Below, piece after piece: positions 1-11,768 of a stretch of 64,000 bases of DNA (position 1 is its first letter; every line of letters begins with the position of its first letter). The position numbers and the translations under genes were made by a program. Origin of the DNA: Schizosaccharomyces osmophilus (Eukaryota > Ascomycota > Schizosaccharomycetes > Schizosaccharomycetales > Schizosaccharomycetaceae). The notes beneath the pieces are model-generated. The model was not told the origin of the DNA, did not search any database, and worked only from the letters and a program-made list of their open reading frames with translations. The DNA is taken from assembly GCF_027921745.1 (NCBI RefSeq), contig NC_079238.1, positions 2,232,001 through 2,296,000 of the forward strand, given 5' to 3'.

Positions 1-2599
1 CTGGTATATTTACGTCTTCGTCCATAGCATCTTCGTTGCTGTGTTCAGTAGCTTTCGTTCTTTCAAATAAATTCTTCGTTAATAAAATAATCACGTTTGT
101 ACAGAGTTCATCAGGGTGCTTTGAAACCGCATAAATAGCGTCGATGATTTGTTCTTGAAGTCCAAACCATTCATCGGATGTGGAAGGCCTCAGCAATAAC
201 ATGCAAAGCTTTTGACAAACTACATGAGAATTTTGAAATGTAATAACAGAAGCATTAGGAGAACTCTTTGATATTCTCTTGATGGTTATACAACTATATC
301 GAGCAAGGACTAAATCGTCCAAGCCAGGAGCACCAAGTCCGATCTGTACCAAATAATCCAAACCTTGAATAATTATATCGTTGTTTCCTAGTGCAAGCAT
401 ACTCAAAACGATTATTGCACCGCGACGCTGTGTTCTCGATATGTCCTTCTTCACATAACTATAAACCTGCCATAATTTAGTAACAACCAACGCAGGGAAA
501 TAGTCTTGTTTCATTAAAATTGATAACATTTGTTCAAGCGACGTTAATTCAGCAAGACTCGAATCGTAAGTCAGAGATATTAAGTTTCTGGCCATGTAAT
601 TAGCACGATCGTTTGCATCGCTTCCAGGAGGAGGTTGAAAAAATAGACTCTTATAGCAATTTAAAACGTGATTTTGTATACTGTTTCCTTCATCAGAAGT
701 TCCTTTCACCCATATCAAATGAATCATTCGTTTGATATATTGTTTAGCAAAAGATAAATAAAAGGAACTGCAACAAACAAAGAAATCCATAGCTTCAATA
801 ACCTCGCTCTTATTCTTTGCCGATAAAAGCTGACTTATAATTTTCGCTCCTTCTTCCAGAGTATCTATAAACTTAAGTGCTTCAACGTAAAAACGCTTGG
901 TTAAATTAATTTTAACGATATCTTCGGCAGGAACAGAATCCGCGTATGCATTCAATGGGTCTTTTTCTTGGCTGCTTTCAAGATCCATAGATGCATTATC
1001 TTCCTCATCACGTATCATAGTAGCGTCTTCGAGTAAATTCTCATCAACACTACTTTCATAATCAGTGCTGGTAACGACGCGTTTTGGTTGAAGTGAACGC
1101 AACTGCTCTTCAACGAAACTGAGACCTTCTTCCCATACGCTTCTTGTAAGTATACCATTATGCATCACAGAAAATGGATGAGTGGTTAACAGCTTGGAAA
1201 AGAGTCGAATCGCGTTTCTTCGGACATGACTAGAACGATCTTGCATACAACGGATCGTAAGTTCTGCAATTTCTTGTCGCTTTTGAGGATACTTGATAGG
1301 TAACTCGAAAATCCGAACAAATACTTGAAGGATTTTTGTGCGACAATATGGACTGATGTCCAACAATCTATCTTCCAAAACTTCAAGAATACTTTGAACG
1401 TTTGAGGAAATGGACTCGGAATTATCTTCTTCTGAATCATCCTGAATAAGGTCAAGAATCACATTTCCAATCACTTCAATGATGGCGCATCTAAGTGTGT
1501 AGGATTCAGAATCTAGTAATTTTGTCAACAAGGTCAATTGCTTAAAGCATAAGTTCGGTAACAAAGAAGAGAGGTGAACCAGAAAAAGAGATACCTGTTT
1601 AGGCCCTTTTACATCGTTTTCACTGAATTCCAAAGAGCAAAGGGTATGAAGAATACCTTCAGCCAAAGGCGAAAATTCGTATCTCACTGTAGTTAGATGA
1701 ACCAAGTCGGCAAGATATTCAGCAAGATGCTCAAAATACTGAAGACTTTGTATAATTCGGGTTTCGGCAGCAGCAGTTTGGTGGTGATATTTCACTGCAA
1801 GGCTAATTAGGTCAAACATCCGTACTCTGAAGCCACTGTTTTTCATGTTTATTTCACTTTCCATCAAAGTATACACTTGTTTTAGAAAAAGAGAAATAAA
1901 CATATCCCTTTCAGAAGACGTGGTCCATACACGAGATAGCTTTTTCTGGAAAAGATTGCTGACGGAATCCAGAAAAGAATTTACGTGGATAAGACCATTC
2001 CAAGTAGAGTTCTGTTGGTGCGACACATTTTTCTTTTTATCTCTAGAACTGCTAGAGGAGGTATGTATGATACTCAGTTGGTTACTCTCAGAAAGGGATT
2101 TGATAGTAAGTTGAAAAGCTATTCCCATAGATTCTAAATTTGTCTGTGGTACAAAGAAATCTGTAGCATTCGCGACAATCAAGTCCTCAAGCACAGCTGT
2201 TTCGGATCCGATGATGCTCGTCAATAAATCATAGACTTTATTCTTCAAGTTGGAAGATAAATCACAGAAATGCCTATCTTTATTAGTAATGCGAAAACTA
2301 TAACCCATAGAAAGGTAATGTTATTCATTGGGTTTACAAGCATGTACATACAGACAAATAGCAAACAACTTTTCAACACTTTCATCGTCGAAACTAGAGC
2401 TAGTCCCTAATAATAGTGTATCGATAACGTCTAAATAAAAGCAGAGTCAGTACCAATACCAGGAAGCAGGATGCATTCTCTTACGATTAAGAGCGTTTGT
2501 CAAGCCATCGTTTTGACAGTCTGCATATAAGGTATCTAACAGAGAGTTTTCTTCATCGTGGATATATTTTTTAAGCCTAGAAAGGAGGTCTAAAGACAT
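1..2599 (-). CDS. cnd1: Condensin non-SMC subunit Cnd1 (N-terminal part, cut by window edge)
   Basis: Family: this is the HEAT-repeat condensin subunit (Ycs4/CAP-D2 type) that binds the Cnd2 kleisin and loads condensin for mitotic chromosome compaction. Seen: three exons on the minus strand, 2599-2485, 2430-2352 and 2297 to the left edge, joined in frame by GTAAGA and GTATGT donors; the first intron has a CTGAC branch point. About 830 residues are visible, beginning MSLDLLSRLKKY. They are helix-rich and HEAT-like, with an acidic linker near codons 1000-1080 of the window sequence (DEEDNASMDLESS). The usual length is about 1150 residues, so roughly the last third lies outside the window; this is not a truncated gene. 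It is divergent from hsk1 and shares its 0.85 kb promoter. The name rests on the remembered S. pombe neighbour order plus the HEAT-like sequence. Confidence 0.85.
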
Positions 2600-2845
2600 C
2601 GAGACTTCCAACAAAAGTTGATTCTCTAGGTTTTGTTTACGAATCTATGTTGGTAGCTCGATTTGGATGATATTACTGGAGACGTTCTAGATGATTATAT
2701 TTTCCAGTATTATAATCGTAAACAAGTTGATACCCACATACTGATAGTACGATTCAGTTTCGGTCTTCGTGGGGGTCAAATAGCTAAAGCCCTTCATTAT
2801 TAGGTTGTTTATTAGTAAAATGCAAGGTAATGGCTTAATAAACAA

Positions 2846-2851
2846 ACGCGT
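2846..2851. promoter_or_regulatory. MCB-like box (ACGCGT)
   Basis: Palindromic ACGCGT, the core recognised by the MBF (Res1/Res2-Cdc10) G1/S factor. It lies 247 bp from the cnd1 start and about 595 bp from the hsk1 start. A match to a 6-mer alone is weak; the second copy at 3237 strengthens it. Confidence 0.45.
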
Positions 2852-2970
2852 GGAACGTATATAAACAGCTGTTGAATGCAGTTCATACTGACTTCTTCTC
2901 TAACAATCATAAAGGCAAATATTAATTTATCGGAGCTTATAAATATTCTTTCATAATGCTTTCTAGTTTA

Positions 2971-2997
2971 CTATTACTGCTATTACTGCTATTACTA
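2971..2997. repeat. Three 9-nt tandem units (CTATTACTG-like)
   Basis: Two exact copies of CTATTACTG are followed by a third copy with one change. It is a simple repeat in the cnd1-hsk1 intergenic region with no evident function. Confidence 0.8.
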
Positions 2998-3236
2998 TTA
3001 TTACAAATGTTGGGTTTAACAAATTCCTTGGTTTTGGAACTAATTGATCCCCAAACTTAACAAATAATGTTTCAATTATACTTTGTACTGTTTTAATAGA
3101 TAGATTATATACGGAAAAGCATACCTATCTATAAAAAACGTAAAATGTTTTATTTGACGGAGTAACATTGCTACCTTTCAAAAAATTCTTCGTGTCTTGG
3201 CTTTAATATATACAAACCTTTCATAGCGCCCACTGT

Positions 3237-3242
3237 ACGCGT
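3237..3242. promoter_or_regulatory. Second MCB-like box (ACGCGT)
   Basis: A second exact ACGCGT, about 205 bp ahead of the hsk1 start codon and inside the shared promoter. Confidence 0.45.
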
Positions 3243-3444
3243 TTTTCTTTGTTTTCTTTATTTTCGTTGCATGAATTTTTTATACGATCGTTTATTGTAA
3301 AAATTAAGCTGTTTAACTTTTAATAAAAGCAACATAGAACAAGAGACTGATGCTACATCGTACAGTACGTTCTGTTCATATGTAAAACAGGATTCTATTT
3401 TTTTTTTATAATCTTCTTTTGGAAGCAAACTTGATTGTGTGACA

Positions 3445-5090
3445 ATGTCCAGCCTTGTAACCAAACGATCTGAAAATTTGGAAACTTCAAAACAAGTAGC
3501 GGACGATATTGATGAATGCGAGGCTACAGAAATTGATGAAGAAGAAAAATCAGATAAGTATGAGATGAAGGAACGTATGCATGATGTTCCTGAACAGGAT
3601 CGTGAAGAAATGGAAGACATCATCAATGTATTTGATGGACTGGAAAACCAATATAATTTAATTGAAAAGATCGGAGAGGGTAAGCAGGCCATATCTTTTT
3701 CTAGCATAGTTCTCTAAAACATACTGACAAAATATACAGGGACTTTTTCGAGCGTATACAAGGCTGAAGATATGAAGTACTATGACTATATTAATGATTG
3801 GGATATTGATTCTAAAGTTTTAGCTAAACAACAAAAACCGGAAGGTTTAATTCATGAAAGCGCCATAAGTCCTACGAAGAGAGAGCCCAAATTTGTTGCT
3901 ATAAAAAAGATATACGCTACTAGCAGCCCAATGCGTATTCTGAACGAATTGGAAATTCTGTATCTTCTGCGAGGGATTGATACAATTGCACCATTAATTA
4001 CTGCATTAAGGAACGAAGACCAGGTTTTGCTTATACTACCATATTATCAGCATACTGATTTTCGACAATTCTATAGCACTTTTTCGTACAAGGAAATGAG
4101 CGCGTACTTTCGTTGCCTGTTCGATGCTTTGGCCGCTTGTGAAGCTATGCAAATTATGCACCGGGATATCAAACCGAGTAATTTTCTTTTTAACGTCGAA
4201 CGAAAACATGGCGTTTTGGTTGATTTCGGATTGGCCGAACATCATAATTGGCCTCTTCCAAAAACCTGCCCTTGTGTATCGTATGAAACCGCAGACTTAG
4301 CTCGTGAATCGTACAAGGATTATGGACCAGCCTTGGGGTATGTTAAAAATGATACTAGACCTAGCAAACGAGCCAATCGAGCTGGAACACGAGGATTTCG
4401 AGCACCAGAGGTTCTGCTGAAATGTTCTGTTCAGACTACGAGAATTGATATTTGGTCTGCTGGTGTTATTTTACTTTCTTTTCTTACAAAACGATTTCCA
4501 ATGTTTAATTCCAAGGACGATGTTGATGCCCTTATGGAGATAGCATGTATCTTTGGAAAAAACGAAATGCGACAGGTTGCAGCACTACATGGTATGCTTT
4601 TTATTGATTTTCTAGGAAATCTTCATTAACTAACTTTTCTTGTTTAGGTTGCACATTTGAAACCAACGTTAATACCCTTACGGAAAAAAGAGTTAACTTT
4701 CGTAAATTAATATTGTGGGCTAGCTGTGGATCGGCGAGCATCTACAAGGAAAAATTAATGCATAAACCAAGTATAGAAGAAACCGTTTGTCTCGATTTCC
4801 TGGAGCGCTGTTTAGAATTGGATTGTAATAAGCGCATAACGGCAAGTGAGGCAATGGCCCATGACTTTCTGTATTTGGATGACCCGACATTCCCGTTTAG
4901 CTTTCAACGAAATGATCCTTCTTTTGACAAGCCAGTACCCGATTCACCACCTATGGAGAATGACTCCACTGAAACGACTCAACACTTCTCTCGCATCTTA
5001 AGAGATGGTGAAGACAATGATTCAAGCACACAGGATATGTCTGTCTTAAAAAGGAAACGTCCTAGTGATAGCATCGATGACAATCTGTGA
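3445..5090 (+). CDS. hsk1: Cdc7-family kinase Hsk1 (DDK catalytic subunit)
   Basis: Role (family): with Dfp1 it phosphorylates MCM helicase to fire replication origins. Seen: exons 3445-3679, 3740-4591 and 4648-5090 give 509 residues, close to the 507 I recall for S. pombe Hsk1. Kinase signatures are the glycine loop GEGTFSSVY (about 77-85), VAIKK near 131, HRDIKPSN near 219 and DFG near 239. An insert between DFG and the APE-like RAPEV segment is typical of Cdc7 kinases. The N-terminus is acidic and the C-terminus ends in a basic KRKRP stretch. ATG 3445 was chosen because the frame upstream offers only a GTG; exon 2 carries no usable start. The meiotic paralogue Spo4 is a less likely identity, because the N-terminal acidic region and neighbours match Hsk1. 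Confidence 0.96.
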
Positions 5091-5358
5091 TTGTCTTGTA
5101 GTTTATATCTAATAACCTCAATTTATGTATATTTATGTTCTATTGCATGCCTATTAGTCTTTGTTGCTTCCATTCTAATTCAAACAATAGCTTTACTTAT
5201 AGGATACTCAAATAGTACGAAAGAACTCGATTTTATAAAAATACCAAAAAAAAATTGTACACATTAAAAAATACTACACATTTAAACAAACCATCTTGTG
5301 GTAAGTCTTTAGATATTTTCGTCATAAAATATAACCAAACAACATTTATTAAATCATT

Positions 5359-5805
5359 TTAAGCAACAAGTTCAACAACACCACCAGCCTGCTTAATCTT
5401 CTCCTCGGCTCTGCGGGAGACGTAGCGAGCTTGAACAATGACAGGAGTCTCAGGAAGACGACCCTTACCCAAAACCTTGGCATAACCAGATTGGAGAGTG
5501 TTGATCACAGGGGCAACCTCGGTGTTCTTACCCAAGTACTTTTCACGAGTCTCGTTGGGGACCAAAGTCCAGAGACGGTCCAAGTTGACACTTGGGCGCC
5601 ACAAAGGGTTCCTTAAAAGGTGGTAATGGCGCATACCAACCTTACCAAAGTAACCAGGGTGGTACTTATCCAAGTGAGTACGGAGATGGTGTTGACCACC
5701 AGCAAGACCACGACCACCAGGATGCTTCCTGTGCTTTCCGATACGACCGTGACCGGCAGAAACGTGACCACGAAGCTTACGATTCTTAGCAAGATGAGTA
5801 GGCAT
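5359..5805 (-). CDS. rpl28: 60S ribosomal protein L28 (uL15, L27a)
   Basis: Cytosolic large-subunit protein of the uL15 family. The 148-residue product from one exon has the family hallmarks: the basic Gly/His-rich N-terminus with KHPGGRG and GGQHHLR, then [10 protein letters not shown], and a C-terminal [10 protein letters not shown] segment. Length equals the family standard in fission yeast. It is intronless, transcribed against hsk1, and has a HomolD-like box 76 bp ahead of the start. S. pombe has two copies of this gene; neighbour order suggests the one beside cog6. Confidence 0.97.
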   Translation of the reverse strand: MPTHLAKNRKLRGHVSAGHGRIGKHRKHPGGRGLAGGQHHLRTHLDKYHPGYFGKVGMRHYHLLRNPLWRPSVNLDRLWTLVPNETREKYLGKNTEVAPVINTLQSGYAKVLGKGRLPETPVIVQARYVSRRAEEKIKQAGGVVELVA

Positions 5806-6223
5806 TATATTTTTCGCCTGTTAGGTGGTGGCTGAGGAGGTGTGAATTTTCGTTTTGGTGTTTAGGGGCATGTAAAAAAGCAGTCACGATGTTTACAAAA
5901 AGCAATCATCATCGTAAACATCATAAAACGATATTATAGAAAATGGCCTTCTGGCTTTTGCATATTATGAAGAATGAAGATTAATTTATTCAAAGGTCAA
6001 TTTACTTGTATCATGTTTATAAAACCCCAATTTCATTTCTTTTTTTTTTTTTCAAGGTTCCTTTTCGCTCATGCTCACGTTAAGTTTTGGAGTCATTCTT
6101 TGTCACTTATATTTCATCAACCAGAAATGGCTAGTATAAAGTAACTTTTACCGTCGGAATTGCATGCAACGTATCTTTTCTATATATGATAGTATTCAAG
6201 AATCGTAGTAAGCCGTTATATTA
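5806..6223. other. rpl28 promoter and GFA-gene 3' flank
   Basis: Holds the HomolD-like box of rpl28 at 5881 and a T14 run near 6040. No clear HomolE box and no gene were seen. Confidence 0.6.
5881..5888 (+). promoter_or_regulatory. HomolD-like box of rpl28
   Basis: CAGTCACG, one base from the HomolD consensus CAGTCACA that replaces TATA in fission-yeast ribosomal-protein promoters. It lies 76 bp upstream of the rpl28 start, and the box is in the orientation opposite to the gene. Confidence 0.7.
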
Positions 6224-6634
6224 TTAGGATGTATCTACCATTGCCATCGTTTCAGCTTCTGTATATTTCTCGGTTTTGTTGTCGAAAGAGTAGCAATCGG
6301 GCTTATTATCGTAACATACTTCAACGCCAGTAGTTATGCCTTGAACGTTCCTGAGAATCCAAGGGTTTACAAAGACTTGTTTCATGTTGTGATAATAAAA
6401 GGTTAAACAAGTACCGCAAATCTTGCAAAATGCTCGTTTGGCTATGTCGGAAGATGAATAGTGGGATACCTTTTCCTTGGGTTCCAAATGAAAATCTTGC
6501 GCTACAAAAGCCATAAAAGGTCCTGAACACCATTTCCGGCAACTTTCGCAGTGACAGATGCTAAGTTCAGGCCTCTCTACTTGTACAGAGATTTTAACGG
6601 CTTCGCAAAGACAAGCACCATGGTATTCCGGCAT
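6224..6634 (-). CDS. GFA/CENP-V-fold zinc protein, function unknown
   Basis: A 136-residue single-exon protein of the GFA family (glutathione-dependent formaldehyde-activating enzyme/CENP-V fold). Seen: the N-terminal GACLCEAV motif (Cys 8 and 10), CHCESC (Cys 27, 29, 32), and CKICGT with Cys 70 and 73, the set that binds two zinc ions in this fold. The N-terminal MPEYHGACLC matches the usual domain start, so the ATG is trusted. Family members are mostly uncharacterised, and glutathione-hydroxymethyl chemistry has been questioned, so no reaction is assigned. It is intronless and co-directional with rpl28 and the CHY gene on either side. I do not remember a gene of this type between rpl28 and cog6 in S. 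pombe. Confidence 0.85.
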   Translation of the reverse strand: MPEYHGACLCEAVKISVQVERPELSICHCESCRKWCSGPFMAFVAQDFHLEPKEKVSHYSSSDIAKRAFCKICGTCLTFYYHNMKQVFVNPWILRNVQGITTGVEVCYDNKPDCYSFDNKTEKYTEAETMAMVDTS

Positions 6635-7002
6635 GATGATTATTGATTGTCTGGTTTATTAAAGATAATTAAATCGATGGTAGCACAACGATCTTCTCTC
6701 GTAATATAAATAAGTACTCAGAATTTATACGTAATCAGTTGGGACTTTTGAATTACATATGCTTCTAAAGACGAATTGCCACGTAAAGCAAAAGGTTGCA
6801 AAAACAAATCAACCGAATATAAAAGAAAAAACATTAAGTCTAACCAGACCAACATTTCCGTTTATGGAGTCGTTGACTTTGGTCAACGATAACTTTGAAG
6901 GCGACATTGATATTAGTAACGCTTGGCTCTGGGCTTTTTCTAAGCTTTAGGTAGATGTAAACCATCATATTCAAATCACATGCATTTCGACTTGATGAGG
7001 TT
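6635..7002. other. Spacer between GFA and CHY genes
   Basis: The spacer separates two minus-strand genes and should hold the GFA promoter. A 63-codon plus-strand frame starts at 6759, but nothing supports it as a gene. Confidence 0.5.
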
Positions 7003-7320
7003 TTATGCAAAGTAATAGCTTTTGTGCATTTGGCAATTCGGGTTGAATGGTCGCTTGCAATTTGGGCAACTGCTGGCTTGCTGATATTCGTTCTTTGTCA
7101 AGCTATATTTGCATGCTCCACACAAAACAGGGAACATATTTGGTGTTTCCTTCCATGGCTCAAAAGGATGAGATTCCAGAGTGTTATGGCAAGTAAAACA
7201 AGCGTAAAACTCTTTGCACGCAAGACAGCGTAATGCTACAATGTCCAGTTCACTATGATAATGCTGACAGCGAGAACAGTCATCTACCAGCAAACCACGT
7301 ATAGTTGGTGTTGCGCTCAT
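7003..7320 (-). CDS. CHY zinc-finger protein, Hot13-like
   Basis: A 105-residue protein made almost wholly of a CHY-type zinc finger. Seen: DDCSRCQHYHSELDIVALRC, ACFTCHN, LCGACKYSLTKNEY and CPNCKRPFNPNCQMH, a Cys/His ladder able to bind about three zinc ions. The layout is close to yeast Hot13, the intermembrane-space protein that keeps Mia40 active by removing zinc during import of small Tim proteins. Length (about 100) and lack of a RING domain favour Hot13 over Pirh2-like CHY-RING ligases. No targeting presequence is visible, which fits Hot13. It is intronless. The Hot13 role is inferred from similarity alone. Confidence 0.85.
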   Translation of the reverse strand: MSATPTIRGLLVDDCSRCQHYHSELDIVALRCLACKEFYACFTCHNTLESHPFEPWKETPNMFPVLCGACKYSLTKNEYQQASSCPNCKRPFNPNCQMHKSYYFA

Positions 7321-7779
7321 CCTTGATTAATTCATAAATTAGGTGAAGGAACTAAAAATTGAATCCAAAGAAAAAATAGCAGAACCGAGTGATAAAATTG
7401 AAAAATACCAGCAATATGATGAATATAAGAGGTAGCATATAAACCGCAAGGAATGTAAAGTGGGCCGCAATTGAGAAGTTCTAGTTACTCTTTGAAAGTG
7501 TTTGAGAACAACATATTGATTAATTCATAATAAATACTGCGTTTCCCCTTGGAATGGAAATCTATTTCTCTTAGAAGAAAACTTTTGAATGCTCGACCTT
7601 TTGCAACTCTCGCATAGAAACGGGTTGCACTTGTCTAGTCAAACCAAACAACTGACTTATCCTAGGTTCGCAAAATTAATTTCAATTAAATTAAAAATAA
7701 AACATTTAGCCAGCTTTAATAATCAAGTCTTTCTATATCCTGTATCTGGTGGGTAGACCACTATTTACCAAGTACCTGA
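7321..7779. other. Divergent promoter of CHY gene and cog6
   Basis: No gene, repeat or recognised promoter box seen; ordinary AT-rich sequence. Confidence 0.6.
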
Positions 7780-9852
7780 ATGGACGCAAAAAACGAAAGA
7801 CCTGACTACCGACTGAAACGAGATGAATTACTATCATTTCGGAACCTGATATCAAAGAATATTGCACAACTGTCTTCTATTAATTATGTGAACCCACAGT
7901 TGGAGTCAGCATTACAGCAATTATCAGAAAGGAATTTTAAAAATGAAAAAGAAACTCGAGACCAATTGCCTTTTGAAGCTTTCTCAGACTTAATCTGGAC
8001 AAATGGCTCTATTTTGCATGAATTATCTAATTTAACGAACGTATGAGACACTATTCAGTTGCAAAAAAGGTATTGTAAGCTAACCTAGGCAGCACTTAGA
8101 GTCTATGAATGAATCTTTCTCGTCATTCTCAACGTCCATTGATTCTTATGACTCTCATTGGAATTCTAAATCCAAAGCCGCAATGGAATTGCATAACAAA
8201 TATCAATCCATTGAAGCTGAGAAGAAACGCGTTCATGAAAAACTTGATTGCATAGAGTATGTTGAAAACAATTTCTTAATTTCAGATGAAGATTTAATTC
8301 ATTTGACTTCCCACAACGATGTTGACGATCGCTTTTATCTAATCTTCGAGAAAGCCCAGTCCATTCATGATAACACAAACTCTCTTTTCACTCCTGTTAG
8401 TGAGTTCCTTAATTATGAATCTCTTGAGGGGATCATAAAGACTATGTCGAGGCATATTGATACTGCTTACGGTAAGCTGTACAGGTTTGTAGAACTTGAA
8501 CTCAGAAACCCTCGAGTGATTCAAACTATGGAAACCAATTCAGAAATTAAACGAGCAATAACAAAGCTTTTATCTGAACATACAACAGCCAGCAGAACGA
8601 TAAACTTGATTATTCAGGTACGGCAGCAGAATCTTCATTCGGCATATGTTACTGCTTTAACTAGAGGTGATGCACTCTCTTCCTCAAAACCAATTGAACT
8701 TTCAGCGCCAGATACTATGCGCTTTATAGGTGATCTTTTGGCTTGGATTCACCAAACTATTGTGAATGAGAAAGAGCTAATTGATTCTATATTTGCTGCT
8801 AGAAGACAACAAGTAAACAGCCACCCGGTGCCCCCTTGGGATATACCTTCTACTGTACAAGAACAAACAAATAATTTATTAGACGGTAGTTTGTACGGTA
8901 TTTGCCGTCCTTTGCTTTCGCGGGCACAAACCTCAATACTCGATTTAACTGATACCATCCGTTTATACAATTTAATCGAGCTGCTTGGATTCTATCATGA
9001 AGCATTTTCAAAAATTGTTCACGAAAACTGTATAGTTCTCAAGATACTAAAAACGTAGGTTATTTCTTTACCGTATTGTACTAACTTCTATGTTTAAGGA
9101 TTGAAGATTTTACTTATCAGAGAATGAAAACAGTCATTGACGATGAACTATACGCTATTTCGTCTTCACTTCCTAAAGTTACTGACGATTTGCTTCCGCC
9201 AGATTTTGTTACAAGCTTCCTTCGGAATTCAAATTCCATATTTAAGATTCGAAATGCGTCTCTAAGTGTAAAGGGAGTAGATGAGGAGCAATTCATTACA
9301 ATCTTCTCCGATTTATTCGAAAAAGTGCTTCAAATTTGTTTTACTATGGTTAAGGATCGGTTACATTTTCACAAATATGTAATTTACTTACTAAACATTC
9401 TAGACAGCTGTCTTACTTACCTCAGACGCTACAACTTCCTCGCCCATATACGAGAGAGCTTTGAAAACAAAGAAAATATGTATGTTGAAAAGCTGATAGA
9501 TTTGGTATATCAAACTTATCTAACTGAATCTGGTCTTTCGGATCTCATCAACTTTATAAAAAACAAGGACGATAAGGAAGAACTAAAAGCTATTTCATCA
9601 GTCTCTTGGGACGAACAGGTCTCACGATTTAATTCTTTTGTTACTATAACCATTTCAGAAATAATCGCAGATCTTCAACTTCTTGCTGCGCCATTAATAA
9701 TGGAACATGTAATGAAAAGAACAGCAGAAATGTATATTCAATCGTTCCAACAGATAACTCAAAGGGTCCAACCTATAGTTGGATACGTGTGGCCTTTATC
9801 AATCGAGGAATTGAAAATTGCCATGAACATAGATTCAGCTCTCGATTTCTAG
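7780..9852 (+). CDS. cog6: Conserved oligomeric Golgi complex subunit Cog6
   Basis: Role (family): lobe B subunit of the COG tether for retrograde vesicles inside the Golgi. Seen: exons 7780-8040, 8093-9054 and 9099-9852 give 658 residues. Introns have GTATGA and GTAGGT donors with TAACC and CTAAC branch points, and both junctions keep the frame. The N-terminal third is coiled-coil (KSKAAMELHNKYQSIEAEKK onward), followed by the helical Cog6 body with conserved RALTRG-like and DPxRFIGDLLAWIHQ-type segments (TMRFIGDLLAWIHQ). It is convergent with ste13. Alternative acceptors a few bases apart in intron 1 would change the joint only slightly. Confidence 0.92.
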
Positions 9853-10167
9853 CTTAACAAACTAAACCACAATAAAATAGATGAACATAACTGTACACTT
9901 ATTTAGTTGTCATTGATTAACATCATTCAAAATTTTAAGAGTCAAGAGATAAAGGTCATCGTATGCGAAATGACTATTAATTTCCAACTCTTTATTCACA
10001 AATTGGCAGCTTTAACCTAAACTACGTACACCCAAATTTATGTCTTCAAATAAATCAAAAAAGGGAATGATATGATTATCATCTTTGTAAATGGAAGGTG
10101 ACAGTGTCCAAAAGACAGTATTTTTTATCATATCATAAGGATCTTCTACAAGTTAGGATTCGTAGCT
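9853..10167. other. cog6/ste13 convergent 3' region
   Basis: A shared 3' flank of two convergent genes. Nothing beyond AT-rich sequence suited to polyadenylation was seen. Confidence 0.6.
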
Positions 10168-11768
10168 TTATGATAAAGACTTCGGGTTGGGACCACCATA
10201 TCTAGGGTTACGTCTGGCACCATAACCACCACGATAGCCACCGCCATTGCCGCGTCCAGAATGATTGCGATAGTTGTCGCGATAATTGTTGCGGTTATTA
10301 TTGAATTCTTGGCCTCTAGCTTGATGAGCAGCGAGGGTTTGTTCAGCAGTGCCAGTTAAAGGACGAGGAACTTGGTAATTGCCATTGGGGAACACATACA
10401 AAGAAGGATCAATGCTAGATGGAATAGGTTGAATCTCAGTTCCAAGCTCATTTTCAATGCGGTACAAGTTGAAACGATCAGCCCAAGAAATAAAACTGAT
10501 AGCAAGACCACGGTGTCCAAAACGACCAGAACGGCCAATACGGTGAAGATAGGTCTCGGCATTCTTGGGAAAATCAAAATTGACAACAACATTTACAGCT
10601 TGAATATCAATACCACGGGTCAACAAATCAGAGCAAACCAAGTTTCTACAAACACCATTTCTGAAATTATGGAAAACTCGGTTGCGGTGGGATTGAAGCA
10701 TTTTAGCATGAGAGTAGAAGCAAGAATAACCCAACTCGGTTATTTTTTTAGCGAGCAACTCAACACGGTTGGTAGAGTTGCAAAAGATAATGGATTGATT
10801 AATTTGGAGCTTGGAGAACAAGGTATTAAGGCAATGTACCTTCTGGCTTTCATCGACAAACGCATAATACTGAGTAATACCTCGCAAAGTAAGTTCATCC
10901 ATCAAATTAATTTCATAAGGCTTGTTGAGATGCTTGTCCATGAAGGCTTTAACTATCAAGGGGAAGGTGGCACTGTATAAAGAAATTTGACGGTTTTTAG
11001 GGAAGTAAGATAGTAGCTGCTCAATAATAGGGGTAAATTCAGGGCTCAATAATTTGTCGGCTTCATCCATTACAAAGGTCATACATTCACTGAAGTTGGC
11101 TACTCCTTTTCCGGCTAAATCAAGTACACGGCCAGGAGTGCCAACGACAATATGGACAGGGTCGTTCAAACGTAAAATATCATCTCTGAGAGTCGTACCA
11201 CCAGTAGTAACCATAACCTTGGCATTCATATGCTTGCCCAAATTTTTGCAAACCTGAGAAGTTTGGAGAGCCAACTCACGAGTAGGAACAAGAATTAAAG
11301 TTTGAATCTTGTTTTTTTTGGTATCAGCTTTTTCCAAAGAGGGAATAACGAAGGCAGCTGTTTTACCAGTACCATTCTTGGCTCTAGCAAGAATATCACG
11401 CCCACTAAGGGCAATAGGGATGGATTCTTCTTGAATAGGGGAAGGGCGTTCGAAGCCTGCTTCGAAAATACCCATTAAAAGCTCACTATTGACAAGTTAG
11501 AAAGAGCTCGTATTTATCCGAAAGTTACTTACCGCTTTAAATAATAATCTTCAAATTCGGTACCTCTAGTTTTCGTCACATCCTAATGAAAGAATTAATA
11601 AACTGCTCCAAGAAATACCAAGTGTTCGAACAACTAATCGAACCAACACTTTCAAAAGCTTACCTCGGTCTTGGGCCTTTTGTCGATATTATTGGCCTGT
11701 AATTGAGCTTTCCAATCCTGTTCGTTTAAGGTGGTATTCTCAAATTTTTGAATTAAGTTTTCAGTCAT
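10168..11768 (-). CDS. ste13: DEAD-box RNA helicase Ste13 (Dhh1/DDX6)
   Basis: Role (family): P-body helicase promoting decapping and translational repression; in S. pombe it is needed for conjugation and meiosis. Seen: exons 11768-11664, 11582-11533 and 11485-10168 give 490 residues. Motifs in order: GFERPSPIQ (Q motif), [23 protein letters not shown], and HRIGRSGR. The 50-nt second exon encodes [16 protein letters not shown], which matches the Dhh1 family closely. The tail is Asn/Arg/Gly-rich with RGG-like repeats, a low-complexity RNA-binding end. A start at the first Met of the long exon would drop the DVTKTRG part of the family domain, so the upstream exons are needed. It is divergent from utp22. 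Confidence 0.97.

Larger units (their letters stand above)
2600..3444. other. Divergent promoter of cnd1 and hsk1
   Basis: No coding region. It holds two MluI cell-cycle boxes (ACGCGT), a short 9-nt tandem repeat and T-rich leader sequence just before the hsk1 start. Confidence 0.7.

Noticed and set aside
1845-2114. 89-codon plus-strand frame
   Set aside because: Antisense shadow of cnd1.
3258-3707. 149-codon minus-strand frame
   Set aside because: Antisense shadow of hsk1 exon 1.
6759-6950. 63-codon plus-strand frame beginning MLLKTNCHVKQK
   Set aside because: No recognisable domain, promoter or conserved feature; overlaps the spacer between two minus-strand genes.
10372-10980. 202-codon plus-strand frame
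   Set aside because: Antisense shadow of the ste13 helicase exon.
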